The notes beneath the pieces are model-generated. The model ran no database searches. It was not told the DNA's origin and worked only from the letters and a program-made list of their open reading frames with translations. From Lihuaxuella thermophila (lineage in GTDB: Bacteria > Bacillota > Bacilli > Thermoactinomycetales > Thermoactinomycetaceae), in NCBI RefSeq assembly GCF_900110165.1, contig NZ_FOCQ01000021.1, positions 1 through 54,732 of the forward strand: DNA of 54,732 nt, read 5' to 3'. Shown here piece after piece: positions 32,167 to 39,775 of the stretch. A program made the position numbers and the translations under genes. How positions within the stretch are numbered: the stretch's first letter is position 1; every line of letters begins with the position of its first letter.

Positions 32167-32958
32167 TTATCCTCCCCATACCTCAGTCAAGGCAGCACGA
32201 AACAGTTCATCCAATTGGCGATCCAGATTGCGATCTGCAACGGGCAACATTTTGGCTGTCCGTTCAAAATGCCCGATCTTCTCATGAATAAAGTCGTGGA
32301 TGACGGCGATCTTTGGTTCCAGGTCCAGTTCTTCTCCGGATTTTTTCCGCTCCAGCAGCTGAGCAATTTCGCTTCTCAATTCGCTATTCGCCGGCAATAA
32401 CTCTTCTACCAATTGTGCAAACTCCATCGGTGGCATGGTATTTTTCTCTTCAATCCACATGCAGCCGAGAATGGGGCGCAACACATAAAAATATTTCTTG
32501 ATTTTCACCAGGTCCCCTTGGAGATACTCACGGAAATTGCCTTTAGCCATATTGAGATAATGGTACATGCACGATTTGGGCGAAAAGGCTGAGGAGGACA
32601 GTTGCCGGAGCTGTCCGGCAACCGAATAGTTCTCATCATATTGGATCGGCGACTGCAGCCACTCAAGCAACGGGGGATTCGATTTTCGGAATAAATTCAA
32701 GGCTTTCCGCAAATCCCATCCGTTGATGTCAAGCATGCCGTGAATAGGCCGTTCAATCACGTCCCTTTTTTCAAAGATGGATAAATACCACTCGATTCGC
32801 CGGACATAGAGAAACCGGACATCATAATCACTATCCTTCGAAGGGAAGCCCCATGCCCGGCTCCCAGACTCACAGGCATAAAGTATACGCACTTGTTCTT
32901 CCTTCTCGATTTTCTTCAGTTCCTCTAAAATCTGTCGATGATGGTTCAATATCTCCAT
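32167..32958 (-). CDS. RlaP/YcgL-type nucleotidyltransferase
   Basis: A 263-residue protein of the RlaP (YcgL-like) nucleotidyltransferase superfamily. The active-site signature GSRAWGFPSKDSDYDVRFLY (about 32-51) carries the GS motif and the DxD pair. DINGWDLRKALNLFRKSNPP and LLEWLQSPIQY are conserved further on, followed by a helical C-terminal domain. Members are predicted to transfer a nucleotide to protein, RNA or small molecules, and no substrate is established. GAGGGCC precedes the ATG. Single gene. Confidence 0.82.
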   Translation of the reverse strand: MEILNHHRQILEELKKIEKEEQVRILYACESGSRAWGFPSKDSDYDVRFLYVRRIEWYLSIFEKRDVIERPIHGMLDINGWDLRKALNLFRKSNPPLLEWLQSPIQYDENYSVAGQLRQLSSSAFSPKSCMYHYLNMAKGNFREYLQGDLVKIKKYFYVLRPILGCMWIEEKNTMPPMEFAQLVEELLPANSELRSEIAQLLERKKSGEELDLEPKIAVIHDFIHEKIGHFERTAKMLPVADRNLDRQLDELFRAALTEVWGG

Positions 32959-33101
32959 GATGGCCCTCTTTCATTGTTTAAATGAGATTATGCAGTTATT
33001 AAATACGATGGCTTTGCTTGATCTCCCTCTCAACCTCTAAATACGGTAAAAACAGATTTGAATCACGTGCCCGAAAAATATACCCGCTGCCAGATGAAAA
33101 A

Positions 33102-33122
33102 GCCCCGCATCTTAAGCGGGGC
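33102..33122 (-). terminator. Terminator overlapping the thioesterase stop
   Basis: On the minus strand GCCCCGC pairs with GCGGGGC, and five T follow. The stop codon TAA of the thioesterase gene lies in the seven-base loop. A related hairpin occurs at 29477-29522. Confidence 0.8.
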
Positions 33123-33525
33123 CCTGAAATACGCGGAAAGTGCCGGTTGCCATGGCCAGAAGGGTTCCGTCTTCGGTTTCCACACGGGCTTCCGTGGTGA
33201 CCGTTCGCTTGGTGCGGTGCACCACCCTGCCGCGGGCATAGATCTTGCCCGTGTCCGCCGAAGCCAGAAAATGAACATTCATGTGAGTCGTCGCCTGGTA
33301 ACGTCCGGCCGCGGCCCGTGAGGCCAAGCCCATTGCATTGTCCAGCAGGGTTGCATAAACGCCGCCGTGAACGGTCATATTCCCGTTCAAGTGATGCCGT
33401 TCGATGGCTAAAGACAACACCGCATGTCCGTCACCGACTTCCTCAATCACACAGCCGGTATACTGCCAAAACGGCACATTGGAAAAGTATTCGCGAAGCT
33501 CCCGCAAATCGTTTTCGTCTGCCAT
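33112..33525 (-). CDS. PaaI-type hotdog thioesterase
   Basis: A 137-residue single hotdog domain. ATG 33525 is six bases after GGAGG. The key motif HLNGNMTVHGGVYATLLDNAMGLAS (about 45-69) has the HGG and catalytic acidic residue region of PaaI-family acyl-CoA thioesterases. TTHMNVHFLAS and the ending ATGTFRVFQ complete the fold. It hydrolyses an acyl-CoA of unknown chain. It lies 43 bases downstream of a sigma-54 activator gene on the same strand and near acyl-CoA dehydrogenases and fadH, which fits a role in fatty or aromatic acyl-CoA turnover. Confidence 0.85.
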   Translation of the reverse strand: MADENDLRELREYFSNVPFWQYTGCVIEEVGDGHAVLSLAIERHHLNGNMTVHGGVYATLLDNAMGLASRAAAGRYQATTHMNVHFLASADTGKIYARGRVVHRTKRTVTTEARVETEDGTLLAMATGTFRVFQGPA

Positions 33526-33568
33526 CACGCACCTCCTGTTCCTTTACCGCATCACTCGCGCCATCCTG

Positions 33569-35347
33569 TTATGGTTGGGAGTATGTTTTCCGTCCCTCCC
33601 GCTTTTTGCCGCGAATGCCGTATTTGTATGCTTTCCGGATCGCTGTCGACTGGCTGATTTTTAACGCCTTTGCCACTTCATAGGAGCTGTCATACCGCTC
33701 AAAAGCGGCTGCGAGAATCCGTTGTTCCAATTGTTCCAAGGCCGCCTGCAGACCGTCCGACTCCCCGATCTTTTCCAAAACGCCGAAATCGGGTTCTGCC
33801 GGTCCTTTCCTCCGCTCTTTCTCAGAGATGGAGTTTTCCCTCCCTGGCAGATTTCCTCCAGTTAAAGGCGGCAAATGTTCCGGTCGGATCTCGTGGGAAG
33901 GCGTGGTGACCAGCAGCCGTTCCACCAGATTGGACAATTCCCTGATATTTCCCGGCCACGAATATTCCTTGAGGAGGTTCAGCGTGTCTTCCGTAAAGTG
34001 CTTGGCCGTTTGGTATTTCCGGTTAAACTTGTCCAGAAAAAACCGGATCAACGGCAAAATATCCTCCCGGCGTTTCCGCAGAGGCGGGATTTCGATCGGA
34101 ACCACATAGAGCCGGTAATAAAGATCCTCCCGAAACGAGCCTTCTGCCACCATCTTTTTCAGATCCCGGTTGGTCGCCGCTACAATCCTCACATTCACCT
34201 TGACCGGCTTCACTCCCCCCACGCGGTGAAACTCCTGATCCTGAAGCACCCGAAGCAATTTCACCTGCAGGTGGAGCGGCAACTCCCCGACTTCATCGAG
34301 AAATAATGTTCCTTCATGCGCCAGCTCAAACATTCCCGGCTTGCCGTTTTTCTTCGCGCCGGTAAATGCGCCCGAATCATACCCGAACAGTTCGGATTCC
34401 AGGAGCTCCTGCGGGATGGCCCCGCAATTGACTTTGATGAAAGCCCCCTTTTCGTACCGTTTGCTGTTCCGGTGGATCATGCGGGCCACCACTTCTTTCC
34501 CCACTCCCGATTCGCCGAGCAGCAATACGGTCGTATCGGTATCGGCAACCCGGTTGGCGAGCTCGATCACCCGCTCCATCGCCTTGCTGGCGATCACGAC
34601 CGGTTCGTCTCCCGCATGGAATTTGCGTAATTGCAATAATTCCTCCCTCAACCGGTTTAATTCGGAGATATCACGCAGGTTGGTCACAACCCGGATCACT
34701 TCTCCCTGCTCGTTGAAGACCGGGCTGCCGGTGATCAACAACACTCTGCCCAGCGCGTTTTCCTGAATGACCGTCACCGGATTTTTTTGTCTGATCACCT
34801 CGAATGTAACGGATTTTTCGACAATCCCCCGCTTTTCCAGATAGCGAAGATCCTTCCCGATATAATACTCTTTGGGTATTCCCGTCAGCCGTTCGATGGC
34901 GTCGTTGGTCTTCAGCGTGATTCCGTTCGTATCGGCGATGTAAATGGCGTCATACGAATTTTGGATAATCGCGTCCAGTTCATCCCCGGCCGCCTTGGCC
35001 TCTGCCAAGCGTTCCTGCATCTTCTTCAGCGGAGTCATATCATAAGCGACGAGCACGATCCCCGGTCCGGACGGGGCACGGCGGTCCGGATGGGCGCTCA
35101 CGTGCAGATCCAAACCGGACAGCGTGGTCCGCCAGTGGACCGCCTCCCCGGAATTCAGAATGTCGGATATACGTGACTTCGATATCAGCAATTCCAATCC
35201 GGCTTTCATCCACGAATCGGTAGGACCCAACCAGTGGCGAATCGTATCATTGGCGTATCTGACAGCTCCGGACTGATCCAGAAGGGCGACACCGATATCG
35301 ACCCCCGTAACGGTCTCTTTCGCTTCTTCTGTTTTTCCTTTGCTCAT
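33569..35347 (-). CDS. Sigma-54-dependent PAS/AAA+/Fis transcriptional activator
   Basis: A 592-residue enhancer-binding protein from ATG 35347 after GGAGGAGAG. Two PAS domains (about 12-105 and 120-235; [20 protein letters not shown] in the second) precede the AAA+ core: Walker [18 protein letters not shown] (about 270-286), the sigma-54 contact loop [10 protein letters not shown] (about 325-334), Walker [13 protein letters not shown] and the sensor R-finger region. The C-terminal Fis helix-turn-helix ends in [20 protein letters not shown]. No receiver domain is present, so the signal probably binds a PAS domain. Likely targets are the neighbouring acyl-CoA dehydrogenase genes and fadH, which carry -24/-12 promoters. 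Confidence 0.92.
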   Translation of the reverse strand: MSKGKTEEAKETVTGVDIGVALLDQSGAVRYANDTIRHWLGPTDSWMKAGLELLISKSRISDILNSGEAVHWRTTLSGLDLHVSAHPDRRAPSGPGIVLVAYDMTPLKKMQERLAEAKAAGDELDAIIQNSYDAIYIADTNGITLKTNDAIERLTGIPKEYYIGKDLRYLEKRGIVEKSVTFEVIRQKNPVTVIQENALGRVLLITGSPVFNEQGEVIRVVTNLRDISELNRLREELLQLRKFHAGDEPVVIASKAMERVIELANRVADTDTTVLLLGESGVGKEVVARMIHRNSKRYEKGAFIKVNCGAIPQELLESELFGYDSGAFTGAKKNGKPGMFELAHEGTLFLDEVGELPLHLQVKLLRVLQDQEFHRVGGVKPVKVNVRIVAATNRDLKKMVAEGSFREDLYYRLYVVPIEIPPLRKRREDILPLIRFFLDKFNRKYQTAKHFTEDTLNLLKEYSWPGNIRELSNLVERLLVTTPSHEIRPEHLPPLTGGNLPGRENSISEKERRKGPAEPDFGVLEKIGESDGLQAALEQLEQRILAAAFERYDSSYEVAKALKISQSTAIRKAYKYGIRGKKREGRKTYSQP

Positions 35348-35562
35348 CCCGGCTCTCCTCCCCCAATACACCCTTTTCTAAAGGATTATCTGTTAATACG
35401 CAATATTCCTCTGGCAATGGATGAGCATTTATCCCAAAAGGAAACCGGAGAGAAAAGCGGGAACGCAGATGGAGCGAAAACCAGGGAGCAGGAAAAGACC
35501 GGAGCCGAAATTGGCACTTATCGACACAGATTCACCACGATCATCTCCAGGTGATCGGCAAG

Positions 35563-36720
35563 TCATGATCGTTTTCTGTACTCTTTGATCAATTGGGCTC
35601 CGATAATATTTCGCTGAATCTCCGACGTGCCTTCGTAGATCCTGGTAATTCTCGCATCCCGGTAAAACCGCTCAATCGGATACTCCGCGTTATAGCCGAT
35701 TCCGCCGTGGATTTGCACAGCCTTGTCTGCAACGCGGTTGTACACTTCCGATCCGTACAGTTTGACCATGGCCGCTTCTTTGATCACATTCATCCCCTGA
35801 TCGGTCATCCAGGCTACCCGGTATGTCAACGAACGGAGGGTTTCCGTCTCCACCGCCATATCGGCCAGCATATGGAGAACCGCCTGCTGTTCAATGATCG
35901 GTTTGTCAAATTGAACTCTTTCCATCGCATACTGGATGGATTTGTCGAGCAGGTATTGGCAGGACCCCAGATTTCTCGCAGCCAGGCCGGCACGCCCGTT
36001 GGTCAGGATTTTCAATGCATTGACATATCCCTCTCCTTCCTCGCCCAGCCGGTTTTCGACGGGAACCTCCAAATCCTCAAAAAACAGTTCACAGGAATGG
36101 GAGCCGTTCAGCCCCATCTTTTTCTCCGTCTTTCCGACGATGAATCCCGGAAAATCTCTCTCGACAATAAAAGAAGTAATCCCTTTCGGGCCCTTGGACG
36201 GATCGGTAACAGCCATGACGGTAAAAACATGGGCATCCCGCGCGTTGGTGATGTAATGTTTGGAACCGTTGATGAGATAACGGTCACCTTTGCGGACAGC
36301 GGTCGTTTTCAGGTTGGCTGCGTGGGAACCGGCGCTCGGTTCGGTCAACGCAAAGGCTCCGATCCACTCGCCGGTTGCCATTTTGGGCAAATAGCGCCGC
36401 TTCTGCTCTTTATTGCCCATTTGCACAATCCCCACCGTGCCGATTCCGGTGTGCGCACCGATCAGCGAGGTAAAACCGTTGTGCGTTTTCCCCAGCTCCT
36501 CGTAAATGGCGCACTTTCCGACCATCGAAAGTCCCAGCCCGCCGTATTCTTCCGGGATGCTGAGTCCGAACAAGCCCATCTCTTTAGCCATCTGAACGAT
36601 CCGCCGGGGGATTTCGCCGCTTTCCTCAATTTCCTGAGCAACCGGCTCCACCTCGTTCCCGACGAAATCCCTGACAATCCGCCGCAACGACTCCATCTCT
36701 TCAGGCAGTGTGAAATCCAT
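35563..36720 (-). CDS. Acyl-CoA dehydrogenase 1
   Basis: A 385-residue FAD enzyme of short/medium-chain type. IGAFALTEPSAGSHAANLKT (about 120-139) is the FAD signature. The C-terminal FYRDARITRIYEGTSEIQRN (about 355-374) carries the catalytic glutamate (EGT). Start MDFTLPEEMESLRRIVRDF is typical, with GGGGGAGGAG upstream. It forms the trans-2 double bond of acyl-CoA in beta-oxidation, passing electrons to an ETF. Transcribed from its own sigma-54-type promoter; the regulator gene lies 215 bases downstream. A chain-length preference cannot be read. Confidence 0.92.
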   Translation of the reverse strand: MDFTLPEEMESLRRIVRDFVGNEVEPVAQEIEESGEIPRRIVQMAKEMGLFGLSIPEEYGGLGLSMVGKCAIYEELGKTHNGFTSLIGAHTGIGTVGIVQMGNKEQKRRYLPKMATGEWIGAFALTEPSAGSHAANLKTTAVRKGDRYLINGSKHYITNARDAHVFTVMAVTDPSKGPKGITSFIVERDFPGFIVGKTEKKMGLNGSHSCELFFEDLEVPVENRLGEEGEGYVNALKILTNGRAGLAARNLGSCQYLLDKSIQYAMERVQFDKPIIEQQAVLHMLADMAVETETLRSLTYRVAWMTDQGMNVIKEAAMVKLYGSEVYNRVADKAVQIHGGIGYNAEYPIERFYRDARITRIYEGTSEIQRNIIGAQLIKEYRKRS

Positions 36721-36781
36721 CGTCTCTCTCCTCCCCCATTCAACAACGCCCGTCCTACTTTTCCAACATTCACACTTTTTT

Positions 36782-36801
36782 CACGTGCAACTCTCATGCC
36801 A
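36782..36801 (-). promoter_or_regulatory. Sigma-54 promoter of acyl-CoA dehydrogenase 1
   Basis: The minus strand reads TGGCATGAGAGTTGCA: GG (36800-36799), ten bases, GC (36788-36787), in close agreement with the consensus TGGCAYGN4TTGCW. The -12 is about 67 bases before the start codon. Confidence 0.8.
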
Positions 36802-36908
36802 TCAAGCTACAGATAGATGAAAACCGCCTACATCCATAACAAACGGACCGGCCCGACTCGCCTGAATCCACTCTGTTAAGTCACAACTGCATGACATCAT
36901 CCAATTTA

Positions 36909-36935
36909 GACTTATCATTCAATGATGACTTATCA
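36909..36935. promoter_or_regulatory. Candidate upstream activator site
   Basis: GACTTATCA occurs twice (36909-36917, 36927-36935), separated around a 13-base palindrome ATCATTCAATGAT (36914-36926). It lies 110-135 bases upstream of the sigma-54 promoter, the usual distance for an enhancer-binding protein. Confidence 0.45.
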
Positions 36936-37019
36936 AGTGACTGAAACTGCCATCCCCCTGCCAGGAGAGGCGGTCGTTCAAAAAAATAATGATCCGTTTG
37001 TTCATGGATGCTGTCATTC

Positions 37020-37055
37020 AAGAGAAAAACTCCGTCCAATCAAGCGAACGGAGTT
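37020..37055 (-). terminator. Terminator of acyl-CoA dehydrogenase 2
   Basis: On the minus strand AACTCCGT pairs with ACGGAGTT around a 12-base loop and is followed by TTTTTCTCTT. It lies 33 bases after the stop at 37089. Confidence 0.75.
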
Positions 37056-37088
37056 GAATGGAACGCTGTGAACAGGTCGAAACCGGAA

Positions 37089-38282
37089 TTAGTCTTCAAA
37101 CGGCCAGGATGGGAGCATCTTGTTCAGCTTTTTGTCGGTGCGATATCCAAGCGCATATTCTCCCTGCATGATCGTATGAATTTCGCGGGTTCCTTCATAA
37201 ATGACGGGAGCTTTTGAGTTGCGCAAGTACCGTTCGACCGGATATTCATTGGAATAGCCGTATGCCCCGTGGATCTGAACCGCATCATTGGCCGCGTCAA
37301 AGGCAGCATCGCAAGCAAACCATTTGGCCATGGATGTCTCCCGCGTATTTCGTTTGCCCTGGTTTTTTAACCATCCGGAACGGAAGACGAGCAGACGGGA
37401 AATATCCAGATTGACCGCCATCTTGGCAATCATCTGCTGCACCAGCTGGTGTCTGCCGATTTCTTTGCCGAATGTTTTGCGCTCATGGCAATACTTTACG
37501 CTGGCTTCCAAACAGGCGTTGATCAAACCGCATGCTCCCGCTGCCACGGTAAAACGCCCGTTATCCAAAGCCGACATGGCGATTTTAAATCCTTCCCCTT
37601 CCTCCCCCAATCGGTTTTCAGCCGGCACGTGAACGTCCTCCAGGAAAACTTCACCTGTATTGCCGGCACGGATTCCCAACTTTCCTTTGATCGCCCGGGT
37701 GGACACCCCCGGAAATGTCCGCTCCACAATAAAACAACTGATTCCGGCATGTCTTTTGTCCGGGTCTGTCTTGGCAAAGATCAAGAAATGGTCGGCGAGG
37801 TCACAAAGCGAAATCCATGTCTTCTGGCCGTTTAAAATATAATGGTCTCCATCTTTCCTCGCCGTGGTGACCATGGCGGCCACATCCGAACCGGCATTCG
37901 GCTCCGTCAACCCGAAAGCTCCGATCTTCTGCCCGCGCGCCTGGGGAGTCAGATATTTTTCTTTCTGAAACTCATTTCCCCACTGCAGAAGCGTCATACT
38001 GTTCAGTCCCGTATGAACCGATACGGCCGTACGGAATGCGGTATCCCCCCGCTCCAATTCTTCGCAGACAATGGCCAGCGTATTATAGTCCATCCCCGCT
38101 CCGCCGTACTTTTCGGGGACGCATACGCCCATCAATTGCAATTCGGCCAGCCTCTTTAAAATATTGGGCTCAAAATAGCCGTTGGCATCCCATTCCTGGA
38201 TATACGGATTGATTTCGCGGTCAACGAAGGCTCGTACCAGCTTGCGTACCGCTTCCTGTTCTTCACTGAGGGCAAAATTCAT
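37089..38282 (-). CDS. Acyl-CoA dehydrogenase 2
   Basis: A 397-residue FAD enzyme from ATG 38282 after GGGGAG; the upstream extension lacks support. IGAFGLTEPNAGSDVAAMVT (about 122-141) binds FAD. YLRNSKAPVIYEGTREIHTI (about 361-380) carries the catalytic glutamate region, and the end IMQGEYALGYR is reminiscent of glutaryl-CoA dehydrogenase-like members. GMDYNTLAIVCEELERGDTA is conserved. It is separated from dehydrogenase 1 by a terminator and has its own putative -24/-12 promoter. The acyl substrate is uncertain. Confidence 0.9.
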   Translation of the reverse strand: MNFALSEEQEAVRKLVRAFVDREINPYIQEWDANGYFEPNILKRLAELQLMGVCVPEKYGGAGMDYNTLAIVCEELERGDTAFRTAVSVHTGLNSMTLLQWGNEFQKEKYLTPQARGQKIGAFGLTEPNAGSDVAAMVTTARKDGDHYILNGQKTWISLCDLADHFLIFAKTDPDKRHAGISCFIVERTFPGVSTRAIKGKLGIRAGNTGEVFLEDVHVPAENRLGEEGEGFKIAMSALDNGRFTVAAGACGLINACLEASVKYCHERKTFGKEIGRHQLVQQMIAKMAVNLDISRLLVFRSGWLKNQGKRNTRETSMAKWFACDAAFDAANDAVQIHGAYGYSNEYPVERYLRNSKAPVIYEGTREIHTIMQGEYALGYRTDKKLNKMLPSWPFED

Positions 38283-38341
38283 CACAGTTCGCTCCCCTCT
38301 CCCCGCTTGGGCTCTCATTAAACAGTGTCCAGCACCCTTTT

Positions 38342-38357
38342 GCATTCTTCCGTCCAC
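38342..38357 (-). promoter_or_regulatory. Probable sigma-54 promoter of acyl-CoA dehydrogenase 2
   Basis: The minus strand reads TGTGGACGGAAGAATGCA, with GG (38355-38354), ten bases, GC (38343-38342), 60 bases before the start codon. Matches outside the GG/GC pair are weaker than in the other two promoters. Confidence 0.5.
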
Positions 38358-38565
38358 AACGGCACAACCTCAACGAAACGTCCCAGTCGGCAACCCGGAA
38401 GAACGGGGGTTCCGGATCTTATGGATCCAATCCGCACAAGGTATTCACATTTGTTGGGCTCCCTTTGATTGTGGATTCAAGATTGATCAAACGAATACCA
38501 TCACCGATCCACATCCATCTCTCCTGTTTGTCTATGACATTCCTTCCATGCGTCCCGCTCCGGCT

Positions 38566-39333
38566 CTAGCGAAACGACCTTCGATTCAGCCACTGTCCGC
38601 CGTCGATCGTCACGCAATCCCCGTTGATAAATTCAGACCCGGGCGATAAGAGAAAATACGCCACATGGGCCACTTCTTCCGGCCGGCCCAACCGCCTGGC
38701 AGGGATGCTGTCGATCGTTCTCCGGTATGCTTCTTCGGAAGGCCACAGGCGCTCGGCTCCTCCCGTATCCTCGATCGGTCCCGGAGCAATGGCATTGACT
38801 CGTATTCCGTATTTCGATCCCCACTCCACCGCCAGTGTCCGCGTCATCGCCAATACCCCCGCCTTGGCACAGGCCGAATGAATCACTCCGGCCCCGGCTG
38901 TCCAGGCATAAGTGGCGACAATATTGACAATGCCCCCCGGTTGCCCGTTGGCAATCCACTCCTTGCCCACCGCCTGTGAACAATACCAGGTTCCGTTCAG
39001 CACGATGTTGATCACCGCATTCCAGCCGTTGACCGAAAGATCTTCCGCAGGGCAGATAAAGTTGCCCGCTGCGTTATTGACGAGAAAGTCCATTTTTCCG
39101 AACCGGTTTTTGACCGCTTCTACCATCGCCTGGGCCTTGGCCGGATCGCGGACATCCATCTGAAAAGCAAAAACCTGGCCGTCAAACCGTTCCATTTCCT
39201 GTTTGGCCTGCTCCAGACGCTCCGGTGTGCGGCCGGTGATCACGACCAACGACCCCTCAGAGGCAAACTTTTTCGCGATCGCCTTCCCGATTCCACTGCT
39301 TCCTCCGGTTACGATGACCACCTTGTCTTTCAT
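38566..39333 (-). CDS. fadH: 2,4-dienoyl-CoA reductase (short-chain dehydrogenase type)
   Basis: A 255-residue SDR from ATG 39333 after GGAGAGGAAAG. NADP-binding VTGGSSGIGKAIAKKFASEG (about 9-28) and NNAAGNFICPAEDLSVNGWN (about 88-107) are present. The region INIVLNGTWYCSQAVG, the YAWTAGAGVIHSACAKAGVL stretch lacking the usual catalytic tyrosine, and NAIAPGPIEDTGGAERLW match Bacillus FadH (YkuF) and peroxisomal-type dienoyl-CoA reductases closely. It reduces 2,4-dienoyl-CoA intermediates of unsaturated fatty-acid degradation. Its own consensus sigma-54 promoter ties it to the adjacent dehydrogenases. Confidence 0.9.
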   Translation of the reverse strand: MKDKVVIVTGGSSGIGKAIAKKFASEGSLVVITGRTPERLEQAKQEMERFDGQVFAFQMDVRDPAKAQAMVEAVKNRFGKMDFLVNNAAGNFICPAEDLSVNGWNAVINIVLNGTWYCSQAVGKEWIANGQPGGIVNIVATYAWTAGAGVIHSACAKAGVLAMTRTLAVEWGSKYGIRVNAIAPGPIEDTGGAERLWPSEEAYRRTIDSIPARRLGRPEEVAHVAYFLLSPGSEFINGDCVTIDGGQWLNRRSFR

Positions 39334-39403
39334 CTTTCCTCTCCTTCTCTCCATTTTTCATAGAGTGATGAAAGGGCTTACAAAACTCTTCTCTTTTAAA
39401 AAT

Positions 39404-39420
39404 AAGCAAAAAACATGCCA
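39404..39420 (-). promoter_or_regulatory. Sigma-54 promoter of fadH
   Basis: The minus strand reads TGGCATGTTTTTTGCT: GG (39419-39418), ten bases, GC (39407-39406). This is a full match to the consensus TGGCAYGN4TTGCW, 73 bases before the fadH start. Confidence 0.85.
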
Positions 39421-39775
39421 AAAAACAGTCCCGTTCCGTCTGTCGGCTGCCACAATCTGTTTGCTCCAATTTATTTACTAGACATAGATTAAGAGTGTTA
39501 TAGTATTATGGATAAGAGAAACCAGATGGAAAACCATGTGCAAAGCTTGGGGCTATGATTCTGAATGCGACAGGACCAATGCTCGTGAAGACCAACGAGA
39601 ACGACGACTCGGAAAACGAGTCTATTTTCTTTGCCGGCACGTCTCGCCGGATCAAATCAACCGCGATAAAAGAAGAAAACAGGGATGCAAGTCCAATCAT
39701 CGAATCATTTCAGTGACAGGTTTTCAACCGCCCAACAGATCGGGGGCGCAACACAGGTTGTTGATTGGGGGTGTG
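39421..39775. other. Region between fadH and polC
   Basis: The polC frame is open back to 39536 but without a ribosome site or PolC homology. A different short plus frame (39555-39716) is also open. Neither is supported as a gene. A TATTAT/TTATAG-rich stretch near 39498-39510 may contain the polC promoter. Confidence 0.35.

Noticed and set aside
33549-33562. GG-N10-GC pattern before the thioesterase gene
   Set aside because: Its -12 would be only about 21 bases from the start codon, leaving no room for the ribosome site, and the flanking matches are poor. Probably chance.
39536-39775. N-terminal extension of PolC by 80 codons
   Set aside because: No ribosome site, no PolC homology, and ATG 39776/39779 gives the normal family length with GGGGGTG upstream.
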